DNA of 64,000 nucleotides, from positions 10,664,001 to 10,728,000 of the forward strand of contig CM114273.1 in assembly GCA_050084515.1 (NCBI GenBank). The letters run 5' to 3'. Source of the stretch: Blasia pusilla (Eukaryota > Marchantiophyta > Marchantiopsida > Blasiales). Shown in pieces: positions 53,901 through 63,760 of the stretch; the first letter of the stretch is position 1, and every line of letters begins with the position of its first letter. Under the pieces are notes generated by a model, which did not search any database, had not been told where the DNA came from, and saw only the letters and a program-made list of their open reading frames with translations. Position numbers and translations under genes: made by a program.

Positions 53901-56900
53901 TCGCCACGTAGACCCGGGCTCACGGAGCCCGCACTCGTTGCATGGCCCGCAAGGCAGGCTCCATCTGGGCAAGTGCGGGCTCTGGGCGGGCAGGTGTGGG
54001 CTTGAGGCGGGCAGGCGTGGGCTCAGGCGGGCAAGCGCTGTCTCTCGGTTGATTAGGCGCGGGCTCCAAGCGGGCAGACGTGGGCTCCCGGCGGGCAGGT
54101 GCGAGCTCCAGGAATGCAGACACGGGCTCGAGACAGGCACGGGCTTCCGGCGGGCAGGCGGGCAGGTGCGGGCTCAGGGCTGATTGGGTGTGGGCTCGGG
54201 GCGGGCTGGTCTGAGATAGGGCGGGCACGCGCGAGCCGGCCTCAGAGCTGATTGGGCGCGAGCTCTGGACATGCAAGTGCGGGCTCCACGCAGGCAGACG
54301 CGGACTCAAGGCTCGTAAAATTTTGGTCCTACGGACCAAAGTTTGGTAAGCTAGACCAATTTTGAGGGCCTCGAGCCACACTTGCGGCCTGCACCGAGCC
54401 CGCCCAAAGCCAGGCTGCAAGCCATGCAATGGATACGGGATGTACGCGGGCCCGGTTGCGAGCCCCGCCACCAAGTACCCGAGCCCCCACGAACATGTCC
54501 GTCCACACGACGGACATAAGTCTGCGGACACAGACTTTGTCCGTGTGCAACCTTGGTAATCGAGTATGAACATCCTTCAATCCTCGAACATTAGAGTTGC
54601 ATCCTTTATTGATTACACGATTAGATTATGAGTGGAGTCTATATTTTATCCATATATGTGAGAAAAAAGAAAGTGACGAAATCACTAAAATCTTTACAAA
54701 ACTTCGAGATACGAAGTGGCCTAGTTCGTCCGTGCGCTCACAGAAGAGCTTCGATAATAACCTGAACATGGAGATAACTCGACATACAAGAATGCGCTAC
54801 CGCTGCGGCTCCCGACTATTTCACTACTCGGGAAACTAGGGTTTTTATCTATTTTTCTTCATTTCTATTAATAGAAAAAAAAATCCGGGGGATGCATCCT
54901 CGGACCCCCGCGACGCATCAGGGTGCTCCGCACCCTGATGCAATATAGGGTTAGATAATCCTAGTAACGCTACTCCGTAAACCACCTACGTCATATTACT
55001 ATGACTCCTTCGACGTCGGAACCATCAATCTAGCCTTCTCCTCATACAAAGGGGCCCAATCGTAATAATGGTGCTCAGAGAAGTGGATGTTGAGAATCCA
55101 ACAATATAATCTCCATTTTGTTCCGTCCAAAGTTCCTCCAAATCCATTTCCACTTTCCTTGAAGACAATGCATTGTTCTCAACAACCTCTTTGTCTTCCT
55201 ATTGGAATTCCCCTCACTCTAGGCTTCAAACATTCTTCCTCTTTATTAATACAAATTAGTTCAAAACTTCGTCTTTGCTTCTTCTTCCACGAAGACTATT
55301 ACCCTAAATTACTTAATACTTTACACATCTTCAAACGTTTCAAAAGATGTAGGTATCACACCCACATCTCGTCTGCTTAGGGACCACACACGGCCCGACC
55401 CCAACGGGGATCTGAGCCTGCCCTACGGGCCTGGTTGTGGGTCTGCGATGGGCCCCGCGATGGGGGTGGGCTTTGTTAGCCGAGGTCTATATGGCGGATT
55501 TTGGGCCGTCTCCGAACGGGCCGCGGGTCCCGGGTCCCGCACGGACTTTGTCCATGTGCAACCAATTCGAATCCTGTAGAAAGTTTGGAGGTTTAAATAG
55601 GAGGGGACACATATTTTTCACGTGTGGGAGGATGGTAGAGTGTGGATAATATCTCATCTTTCTAAGTGGGCATACTATGTGTGGATAAAAACTGAGATAG
55701 AAATTTGAATTTTTTATCAAACCTATAATGTGTTATCGAGTGTGTACATCTTTGAATCCTCGTACATTAGAGTTGCATCCTTTATTAATTATAGAATTAG
55801 ATTATGAGTGTAGTCTAGATTTTGCAAAACCTTTTTGCTAATGGGCCATCATTATATATAGATACGTGTCGGTTAGGATGGAATATTCTCTAGGTGGATT
55901 GAGTTTATGACATTATCGCATAAGGCGGCCGAGTGATTGAATGGCCTACGCATTTTAGCTATGGATTCTGTGCTTAATCATTACAATGCACCAACTCAAA
56001 TAGGATGTTGATTTTAGATGACATCTTCAAATCTTATACTATAATACATTGATAGATCATCGAAACATGTATGTGGATGATCCTTAGGCAAATGGGTTGG
56101 AAAATAGATTGATATAGATTATGAAGAAAGGACTATATCAGTATGGGTTGCAGTGTGAATATTTGAGGGAATGGGACCTATATTTACGATATATCATTAG
56201 TATTAGATTAAAGTACTAATTATAATCTCAATTGTAAGTTGAGTTTTTTTAGTTACAAATAAGAGGCCTCTTATTTAAATTGTAATTTAAGACATATTCA
56301 TTGATTTCTTCTAAATTTTAAGTGATATTCATCCTAGTGATTCCAAGATGTTATGAAGATAAAGTCTCTATCCACGGGCTTATGTCTTTTTCTCGTATCT
56401 TGCACGTATCTGATTTCTTGCAGCCTCCTCATCCCATCCCGAGGCCCCGCCAACGCCAACATGCACTTGGCCACCAGGGGGAGGGATGCAAGATGGATGC
56501 TGGGGCACAAGTGCAATATTTAAAAAATAAAAATTCCACCCCTTTTCTCACTATGCGTATGGCATCTCGTCTTACGCCTAGCGCTCCACCTTGTTGTGTA
56601 GATGTCCATCCCCTGTGTTCTTGCCAACTACAAAGCGTCCATGTCCCCACGTCTCACCTTTGTATTTGATTTGTATTCCCAAAAGACCAGGAGGCGGTAT
56701 GCGGGATGTGCGGTCGTGGGATGGCATGATTTTTTCCATGCAACCTTGAGTGATTCCTACATTTAAGCATGTCTCTATATGGTTTTATCTTTTAGTATCC
56801 ATGATATTATTCTTGGCGTAAGAAAACTCAAATTGAAAATAAAAAAGAGGAAAAATGGTCTCAATGAACATCATGGTATCAAGTTGATTGTTATGTTTAG

Positions 56901-59900
56901 GGGAAACTAAGGAATTTTCAAAACCATTGGGTAACATTTAATGTTTTCAAACATTACCCTTAACCCTGAATTCATTATTTCAAGAGATCAAATGTGGAGG
57001 ATTACACTTAAAGATTGCTCATAGCTACAATCATTATTGATTAGAGATATGTGGGATAACTTTTGTTGAAACTCAAGGATATTTATCCCATATCTAGAAT
57101 TTTTCTACCAAAATTTCTTCAAAAATTTAAATTTGGATCATTAATATATGGAAAAGTGGGACTTTTGGGTCTACTTTGATTGAAAAGTACTCAAGGTAGT
57201 GTCATATGAGAAGAAAACTTGATAGAATTTCATTTTAATAGAAAATATTTTAATTTAAAATAAATATTTAGATCTTATTTTAATAGGTACTTATATAAAT
57301 TTCTACAAATAATGAAATATCTAAGTCCAATCCCTTTAATATCCCTCTTCTAAGTAAGATAGGTGATGCTATAATTGGGTTAAATATATCTTGTATACTA
57401 TATATCCTACACTCAAGAGATATAGTTGTAAGAGAAAGCCCACCTCCTTATTGTCTCAATGGGATGGGGGGGGGCCGAGATCAACGAAGAGAGTTATGAC
57501 TTAGTTTCTTGCACCAAGTTCAGTAAGAAAAACTAGACTACAAGTTCTTCTGTGGATATAGCTTTGGGATTGGAAGTGAATCCCATACGTTGGTTACAAC
57601 TTACAATGTGTTAGATTTTTCTATTGTAATGTAGATTGTATGCGTGCATGAATCAAGTTTTCTCCAAGAATTAGTCTTAGACATAGATCGGAGATATGAA
57701 AAAAAATTGTATCAAAGATTTGAAAATGAAAAATTCAAGGCAGAAACTTTTTATGAGAACAACACATTTTGATTGCAAGAGCTAAACTTAAGAGATCTCT
57801 TGGTGCAACAAGGACTACATAAGACCTTGGATAAGAAGCCCAGTGAAAAGACCAAGGAGAAATTGAATTTTGAGTTGATTGATATATCAAAAATTCTCAT
57901 TAACATGCTTAAGATAAAATTTTGCATAGAGGATCCAAGGGATAAAAAATCACAGCGAAAAGAAGAAACATCTATTTTGGATGTCTTAAAGGAAGTATAT
58001 AAAAATTTGATATACCCTTTTTATCTACTCCTTAGAGCCCATCCCCATGGAGTCGCGGCAGTCCTACCAGTTTCTAGGTAGGTCAAAAACGGTTTCCAAC
58101 TCTCGATTACGAAGGAATTTAAAAAATAACCGGTTGCAAGCCTTTCAGTTCCAAGGATCGGTCCTACCGTTTCTACGACGCAAATTTCACGGACCAGCGA
58201 CCCACTTCTGGTCTATGAGATAAGAACCGTGGATTTAACATCTCAAGGATCCCGCGACCATGGAATTGTTCCATGGGGACCTGCACTTAGTGCCAAGGTT
58301 CTATAGGATAGGTGGGATCGAATATTCTCTAGGGAATTTTTTTGGAAAGATTATGGAATATTTGGGTTTCTGGTTTCTATACACTTTAAAAAAAAAGGTG
58401 TTATGTCAATGATGGCATGTCCAATGGCAAATTATGGAGTTTTTAAACAAAATTATAAAAATTTTGGTTTATGAAAATGGTGCTTTAATGTTTTGGCAAT
58501 GATGATACACAATCAATGGATACTTATTTGGTTGCTCATACATTGTGAAGCTCTCTTTAACATAGTATCCTACCAAAAAATTAAGAGGAGATATAGTTCT
58601 ACTATTCTATATAGAATTGTAGAGGGAAGTCGGCATATGCAATTTTTTTGTTTCAGATCAAACATCTTGTAGAAATGTTATAGATGTGAACAAAGAATAT
58701 TATATAGCTCTAGAAAGGGAATATTGGGAGATAGTAAAGTATCATGAGATTGTAAAGTGAATTCTATGATACTATAAATTCTCAATATTATGTTCCATGG
58801 AGAATATGAGAGAAGAGGAAAGATAGAGAGATTTATGAATATTAATTTTTCTAGAGACTTGGACAAGAGAAGATCCATTGTAGGTTTTATTTCTTATGCA
58901 TATGTGCTCATATTGGAAGGTGGTCTTATGAGTTGGAAATTTACACTACGATCCACTATTCCTCTTTCCAATTTAGAAGTAGAGAATGTAACAACCATGT
59001 AAGCAACTAAGAAGAGTATATGACTAAGCAAACAAGTAGTAAGGTGTGGCAGCTAAAATGCACTTCATTTGGCTAAAAAATAATTTAATTGTATAACTCA
59101 AGAAAAAATAAATTTAGAGAACCTATTTCTACAAATCTTGAAGGCTTTCTACAAGAGATGGATACAAAGGTTAATGCAATCAATATGTAGATAAAGCTTG
59201 TACTAAGGGAAAAGTGCAAACTTCTTTCGAAACTCTTCAATGTTCAAGTTTTTTATGGGAAAATTAGCCATTGAGTGGAATGGAGAATAATCTAATAGTT
59301 TCTTGTCTTAGTAGTTAGACAAAATAGATGATAAGGTGGAAAAAAATAATTATTATATATATATCTATCTTGTATTCTACGTATCCTAGACTCAAAATGT
59401 GGACTTGCATGTGAAGCTTATCTTCCTAGTTATTTGATGGGAGGTCCATCCTCTAAGGGCAGCAAAGTAGGGGCAATTTGATGTAGCTCCTCCATAAAAG
59501 ATTAGACCAGGTATTATACCATGGATGTAGCTTTTAGATTGGAAGTGAACCATGTACGCTTGTTGCAATATTTATTCATTATTTTCTATTGTAGTTTAGA
59601 TTTCTTACATGCTTAAAATAAAAACCTTTCTTCTTGAAAATTCATTCTATTGGATTATCCAATTCATAAGGATATGTCGTCCAAACTTACTTATTAATGA
59701 TATTTCATGCATTAAACTTTAGATGCCATAATTATTACAAGACTTAAAACAACTGAAATTCATATGTGAAGCAAGTTAGAATGAGACTCACTTCTTCATA
59801 TGCTTAAGTTCCTCTTGTGTATTGGCAATTGCAACCAAACACTCCTTTTCAAGATTTGCAATGGTGTTTTGTGCTTCCAAATCATGACATCTGCATGATT

Positions 59901-62900
59901 TCTGCTAGACAAAGATCAATTGAAGAAATGATTTATCAACATCTTGTAAAATTAAGTCAAAATTTTTTTTTAAAGCATTAACCTCAATCTTCTATATCTT
60001 ATATAATTCCATGTCTTTGAGAAAAGAAAAACCTCCAATTGAATTTGAAGACCATACAAATTCTACTATCTCTTTGCTTTTACTTTCAATTAAGATGTAT
60101 AAAAGTAATTAGCCATATGGACTAGAATCTTTAAGAAAATGACCATGAAGAAAAAAAATATATGAGGACTTGGATGGAGAGGAGTCTATCATAAGGACGC
60201 AATAGAAAGAATATATTCCTATTGTGTCTATCCATTCGTCCCCTCCTTCTCCTCCTTATTTCTTATTTTGTCTACATAATTATGAGGGAATAAGGCCAAA
60301 GATAGGGGGAAAAAGATATACCCTTTGTCGTGTGGTCAACACAAAACGAACTATTCTTTCCCCTTTTCACCTTTCTTATATTTTTAGAATTGATAGGGAT
60401 AAAGAAACCTTCCCTAAGTTTCTAGAGAGGATCTAACTATTCGTATTCCTTTGGACACATACCGAGGTATCACCAAATTTTATCCTCCCTCTATGTTTCT
60501 TTCAAGAGAGTGTTTATCTCTTCTCTTGGGAGAATGGAGGATTCCTCCTGTGCTTGCTTTCCCTTCCCTATTTCATCCACCTAATTCTTGTTATATCTCT
60601 ATGGTCTTACTTCTACTCTTCTAGGAATAGAGAGGGTTCATCTATCTTGCCTTGAGAGTAAGGGAAGGTATGAGAGGAAATCTTATAGCCTCCCTAATTT
60701 TCTACCTCTATCCCTCCAGAGAAGATGAAAAAAATATGGGAGACAGATAAATTATCTCTTTCATATTCTCTTTCCCTCCATTTCCTATCTTTCCAAAAGA
60801 ACTTAGAGGGTCTAGGGAAAGTCTTTTCAATTCCTTCTCTCCAACTTACTCCTCCCTTATCTAAGTTATGTTATCTTTCATGCCCTATTGAAAACATTTT
60901 TGCTAATTTTCTTATCTCTCTTAGTGAAAATTGAATTTTTTAAAATTTATCTAATAAAATATAGTAAAATCCCTTCGTTGTTGAAATTTTCTTTATTTCT
61001 TTATTTCCCCCTCTATTGGGAATTTAACTCAACTTTCCCTTCTCTCTTGTAGTAAGTTTATGTATTTCTCTATTCCCTTATCCTATTCAAAATTCTCTAT
61101 ATTTTCTTCCTTCCATTATTTAAAATTTAAATAAATTTCTTCTCAAATCTTTTTATTGAAAAAAAAATTCTCCTCCCTTACTAAAGATTTGACTTTTTTC
61201 TCCTTTTTGTTGAATCTAAATGATTAAAAGAGGATGGCGTACGGTTAGAGAAAATCCTTCTTAAGTGTTGATATCTGTCCTCTAAGGGTTCTTATGGTGT
61301 CGAGACATGTCACTATAAGAGAGGAAGTTAAATTAAGGGGAGACAATATATAAGATTAGAATTTTTTTAAAATTTGAATATCACCCGTGCATAGCACGGG
61401 CACTAACTAGTTCTTACAATAAGATTCCCTTTTTTGGTAATTTATCCCTTTCTCTTCTCCACACCACTCGTATTGATGTTACTATCCCTCTCTTATTGAA
61501 GATTTAACCTTATATCTCTTTAATTTTCATATTAGAAATTAAACGTTTATAAACTCCACATTGAAAACTCAAGTTTATCTCCCTTCCCCTCCTTTTGATT
61601 TTTTTTATTGAGAAATCTTTATTATTTTGGTTCGCATCTAACTCATATTAATTTTTATCTCACGCGACGTGTTTTAGACTTCATAAACTTGAAGGATTTT
61701 GAAAAAAAAATCCAACTTTTAATAAGATGAATAAAGAAAGAGAAGAATCCTCAAGGATTGTTAACACATAGTGATAAGAAAAGAGGATTTAACATAGGGT
61801 TAAGGGCATGAAAATAATAACACAAACTAGTGCTTTTATTTTCACTAAAGCCTAAGGCCATAATGTCTCAATGATAGTTTCTAGCCTTTCACTTAAGGGT
61901 TGCCCATCTTTCCTTGAAAAAATTCATATGAAAAAGATTTCCTTGTAAATCCCTCCTTTATTGAAAAATTATGTTCTTTCTCAACTTTCAATGTTGAGAA
62001 ATATAATCTTATCTTTCTATGCATCTTTGATTTAAGATATAAAAATAAAAAAATTTATTCATGAAAAATCTTTTTTTAAAAGTTTTAAATTAGTCCTAAT
62101 AAAATTTTGTGCTTGAAAAAATATCAAGACATATTTTTGAATTTTTTTTTATCTCTATCTTCTCCTTTACTATTCTTCACTATTCATGTAGAGAATTAAA
62201 GTCTTTTAAAAAAATTCTTTATGTAGTATTAGTTTGATGAAAATTTATTCATCAATTCTTCATGAAATCTACACACATTTCATGATATGTGTAAGATTCC
62301 AATCCTTACATTATACACTATTTAAAAAAAACTATGTTAGAGTGAAAATATCATGTCGTTTGAAAAAAAATGTGTAACTAATTTTAGAAGCGAAAAATGG
62401 ACATATGACATGAGTAAAGTTGTATACATTCTTTGCGTCCTTTCACACATATTGATATACATAGAGAAGACGCAAGCATACAAAATAAATATTAATTAAC
62501 CTAAGTCTTCCGAAACTTTCCTTTCTTGCAACTATAAAGAGCTATACATAGAAATTATCAATGTTGCACGGAAATGAATAATTCAATTATGTTTTTTAGA
62601 ATAGACAAGTCCAGACATGCCGCTCAAGTACCTGCGGCCCGCATCTGAATCCCCTCCCCCCCCCCCTCCCGCGGAGCTCACCAAGTCCATAACAGGTTCC
62701 TGAGCTGGTCGAGCCCGTACTAATTTTGTGGCCGGCACATAGCGGGTTGGATCACCATCAGGCGGGCTTAGACCCGCGCATGTGGGGATCGAAGCATGTA
62801 GGGCGGGCTTCATCTGGGCTTTGTTTCGAAGCCCTAAACGGGGCTTCGAAACAAAGCCCGCACGATGAGGGCCCTGCACGGGCGTGGCCATGGGCCACAC

Positions 62901-63760
62901 AACTGGTGTGGGCTCAGCTAGCCCGGAATCGATGTTGAAGATAGATTACATTACACCTTTGATCTAACTTATTCCTTAGTGTTGGAGCACTCTCTCAAGC
63001 TCCAATAACCTCAAGCAAAGCATAGGGATTTCGCTCATCCCTAACTTCTAAGTATGACCTTGTTCACTTGTAACCCAAGGTCAAACTAATTCAAGCTAAG
63101 GTCAAAATAACACACCAAAACCCTTAGTATATTGAAGCAAAGATCCTACTCACAACAAACTCATATAAGAGGAAGTATGAAAGCAAGAATGTCTACAAAC
63201 CAGCTCGGCCTTGCATATTTCCAGCTTTTCCCGTTCCTCTTCCAATGCCTTCTCCATTGACACCATAAGTTGGATGACGTTCTCCTTTTCAGCCATAGCA
63301 TCAAGTAGTACACCTTCGGCGTTCTGGGGTTTGGCCAAGGTCAATTTCCAAGAGATATCACCATACTTGCAGTTTCCGAGCGACATCACCCCACCACCGG
63401 TGACAAATAGACATTCCCCCTTGGTGAATGAGTTGAGCTACTTTACTACCTGCTGGGTAAGGGAAAGCCAATTCCCAAAACAAGGTCATTCAGTTTCTGC
63501 CAATCTAAGTTCTAACAACGCTGCAACTTTTTTGGGAGATTTTGAAAAACCTCCTCGAAAGTGCACATCAATTCATAAGAATAACACGACAATCATCCCG
63601 GGCTCCAGTGTACCTGACGTGCACGAGTAGCTACACTTAGAGCCTCCTTCAAAGAGATCATCTCTGTACTGGAGATACTTTCCTCTCTTCTGCATGATAA
63701 AGCATTGTCGCGTTCGATTATTAACTGTTCATTCAGTTGCTGCACCTTCGCATCCTTCTC
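38961..63760 (-). CDS. large coiled-coil protein gene, 3' portion (15 exons), family unknown
   Basis: Minus-strand exons in order: 63760-63614, 63323-63201, 59901-59792, 52301-52144, 46608-46511, 46071-46018, 45838-45782, 45473-45242, 44816-44731, 44424-44284, 43785-43634, 41750-41642, 40951-40865, 39620-39438, 39023-38961 (TGA at 38961). All have GT-AG borders and compatible phases, and the total of 1800 nt gives 599 residues. The one weak junction is after 45242: the better-looking donor at 45245 would break the phase. The protein is nearly continuous coiled coil (for example LHEQELEEKIARASKLG, ELESKLESQALAMKKQ) and ends in a short tail, NGRSCCPALSSC. Such proteins are usually structural, tethering or cytoskeleton-associated. 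No motor, GTPase or membrane segment is visible in this part, so no function is assigned. The 5' end lies beyond the window. The largest introns (about 7.5 and 5.5 kb) hold transposons. Further small exons could have been missed. Confidence 0.85.
39624..40864. other. intron of the coiled-coil gene
   Basis: GC-richer intron DNA with minus-strand open frames at 39985-40419 and 40477-40728. They do not join the flanking exons and have no motif. Confidence 0.5.
41166..41235 (+). mobile_element. Helitron family 2, 5'-end-like sequence
   Basis: TCTATACTATTGTTGGAGAG continues with TGC and TTTGCAAACACCTCT, matching 27555 onward. The base before TC is T rather than A. No clear 3' terminus was found downstream; the direct repeats and hairpin at 41335-41460 may belong to it. 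It lies within an intron of the coiled-coil gene. Confidence 0.45.
41335..41412. repeat. 32-bp direct repeat
   Basis: 41335-41366 and 41381-41412 are identical at 31 of 32 positions, separated by 14 bp. They lie immediately before a perfect hairpin. Confidence 0.9.
41414..41460. repeat. perfect hairpin
   Basis: The 14-bp arms ACTCTTATTTACTA (41414-41427) and its exact complement (41447-41460) enclose a 19-nt loop that itself contains the palindrome AGAGCTCT. Confidence 0.88.
41800..43633. other. intron of the coiled-coil gene, AT-rich
   Basis: About 1.9 kb of AT-rich intron without recognisable repeats or coding sequence. Confidence 0.45.
45535..45564. repeat. AT-rich perfect hairpin
   Basis: The 12-bp arms TAATATTAATGA and TCATTAATATTA enclose a 6-nt loop within an intron. 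Low complexity makes chance more likely than for the other hairpins. Confidence 0.7.
46609..49689. other. first part of a 5.5-kb intron, nothing recognised
   Basis: AT-rich DNA with short decayed frames such as 49140-49355 plus. A TATATATATATA tract lies near 49590. Confidence 0.4.
49690..50935 (+). pseudogene. Ty3/gypsy protease-region fragment, decayed, in an intron
   Basis: From about 49810 the frame reads VEVEIDGHTIRKFPFD, then NIMTEKMAHDLGY. After a stop it continues IPTIIGG, PFLLDYLVL and SLLIGQPWFFGAKVNIDW (to about 50135). This is the retropepsin-like protease region of a Ty3/gypsy polyprotein, with SGI near the position of the active-site DTG-type motif. Another open piece near 50770-50935 (EPEDAKELVEEATKKFELV) probably belongs to the same polyprotein. 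Many stops show that it is inactive. It differs from the protease at 22.5 kb, so it is another gypsy lineage. Confidence 0.65.
51061..51582. repeat. dispersed repeat R, copy 1
   Basis: It starts with the uninterrupted sequence CATATAATCTCC and runs through an AACAACCTCTT block and a GC-rich second half (TGTAGGTATCACACCCACAT, TTAGCCGAGGTCTA) to GTGCAACC. The same order is found in 54648-55563, where a solo LTR interrupts it. It contains the unoccupied version of that LTR's target (ATATA at 51067-51071). Confidence 0.8.
52302..53617. other. intron of the coiled-coil gene
   Basis: First part of the largest intron. The plus frame at 53041-53301 has no recognisable motif. The text around 53300-53600 resembles retroelement debris but was not assigned. 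Confidence 0.4.
53790..54556. mobile_element. GC-rich inverted-repeat element with 5-bp target duplication
   Basis: This 767-bp GC-rich insertion lies in AT-rich DNA. The left end CACAAGGTTGCACGGA and the complement of the right end CCAAGGTTGCACACGGA form imperfect terminal inverted repeats. It is flanked by TAATC on both sides (53785-53789 and 54557-54561). The paralogous copy at 55733-55737 has a single TTATC and no insertion. The interior (about 53870-54300) is an imperfect minisatellite of GCGGGC/GGGCTC motifs. It has no convincing coding sequence. A 5-bp duplication with such ends does not clearly fit hAT (8 bp), CACTA (3 bp) or Mutator (9 bp). Confidence 0.75.
54648..55563. repeat. dispersed repeat R, copy 2 (interrupted by a solo LTR)
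   Basis: After removal of the LTR it aligns with 51061-51582. The right end GTGCAACC is shared with the right end of the GC-rich element at 54556, suggesting that the GC-rich half of R derives from a related element. Confidence 0.75.
54657..55103. mobile_element. solo LTR, copy 2
   Basis: This 447-bp sequence starts TGTGAGAAAA and ends CCAACA. It is flanked by perfect 5-bp target duplications ATATA (54652-54656 and 55104-55108). The empty site CATATAATCTCC is preserved in repeat R copy 1 at 51066-51077. It matches 11960-12413 along its whole length. TG...CA ends plus a 5-bp duplication identify it as an LTR left by unequal recombination. Confidence 0.88.
55818..57392. other. intron of the coiled-coil gene
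   Basis: AT-rich DNA with a GC-richer patch at 56420-56720 carrying open frames on both strands but no family motif. Confidence 0.4.
57690..58030 (+). pseudogene. Ty1/copia gag (UBN2-type) fragment
   Basis: The frame reads RYEKKLYQRFENEKFK, then after a stop LRDLLVQQGLHKTLDKKP and further helix-rich text. This follows the copia gag pattern in which a DLL..QGL...L segment precedes the UBN2 core. It is cut off where a GC-rich insertion begins at 58031. Confidence 0.6.
58031..58290. mobile_element. MITE-like insertion with imperfect inverted ends
   Basis: A 260-bp GC-richer block interrupts the copia remnant. The left end (CTTAGAGCCCATCCCCATGGA) and the complement of the right end share 16 of 21 positions, including a perfect CCCCATGGA. 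No target duplication was recognised and there is no coding capacity. Confidence 0.45.
58780..59210 (+). pseudogene. Ty1/copia RNase H fragment
   Basis: The frame at 58790-59002 reads FSRDLDKRRSIVGFI, then GGLMSWKFTLRSTIPLS. This matches the copia RNase H block (D.RRST.GY.F...GG..SWKS..Q...A.S). After a stop it continues through a decayed ALHLAKK segment. Several stops mark it as dead. Confidence 0.75.
59902..61214. other. intron of the coiled-coil gene
   Basis: Pyrimidine-rich AT DNA with small frames (60224-60436, 60725-60934) lacking motifs. Confidence 0.4.
61215..61410 (+). mobile_element. mini-Helitron, copy 2 (complete, 196 bp)
   Basis: The 5' end is TCTAAATGATTAAAAGAGG after A61214. 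The 3' end has a perfect 7-bp stem (CCCGTGC 61384-61390, loop ATA, GCACGGG 61394-61400), six spacer bases, CTAG (61407-61410) and then T61411. These are the TC...hairpin...CTRR ends and A|T insertion site of Helitrons. It has no coding capacity. It is the best-preserved copy of the family at 1054-1223. Confidence 0.9.
61411..62566. other. intron of the coiled-coil gene, very AT-rich
   Basis: Nothing recognised beyond homopolymer A and T runs. Confidence 0.45.
62567..62935. mobile_element. GC-rich element, related to the one at 53.8 kb
   Basis: It starts GTTGCACGGAAATG, like the left end of the element at 53790 (GGTTGCACGGAAATGG), and has the same GCGGGCTT/GGGCTC style of interior. The right end is not defined and no target duplication was identified. 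It sits in the intron just upstream of the exon at 63201. Confidence 0.5.
62816..62859. repeat. perfect hairpin in the GC-rich element
   Basis: The 19-bp arms GGGCTTTGTTTCGAAGCCC (62816-62834) and its exact complement (62841-62859) enclose a 6-nt loop. Each arm end is itself a short palindrome around TTCGAA. Confidence 0.92.

Larger units (their letters stand above)
53618..55817. repeat. nested repeat complex (duplicated unit with three insertions)
   Basis: A roughly 255-bp unit occurs twice in direct orientation: 53618-54645 (split by an insertion) and 55567-55817 (intact). Both begin TCGAATCC and contain GGAGGGGACACATATTTT and TTAGAGTTGCATCCTTTATT. Between them lies repeat R (54648-55563), itself split by a solo LTR. 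The relative order of events can be read: duplicated unit first, then the GC-rich element into its left copy; R arrived, then the solo LTR into R. Confidence 0.75.
57393..59640 (+). mobile_element. Ty1/copia LTR retrotransposon, internally deleted
   Basis: Two diverged direct repeats (about 57393-57690 and 59357-59640) share an order of blocks: TATACTATATATCCTA-like text, GGATxTAGCTTTxxGATTGGAAGTGAA, and TTTTCTATTGTAxT near the end. Between them are a decayed gag segment and a copia RNase H segment. The rest of pol is missing, so it is a deletion derivative. It sits in the largest intron of the coiled-coil gene. Confidence 0.65.

Noticed and set aside
53920-54573. 217-codon Pro/Ala/Ser-rich minus-strand frame
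   Set aside because: It is the translation of the GC minisatellite inside the inverted-repeat element; stop codons are rare there because of base composition.
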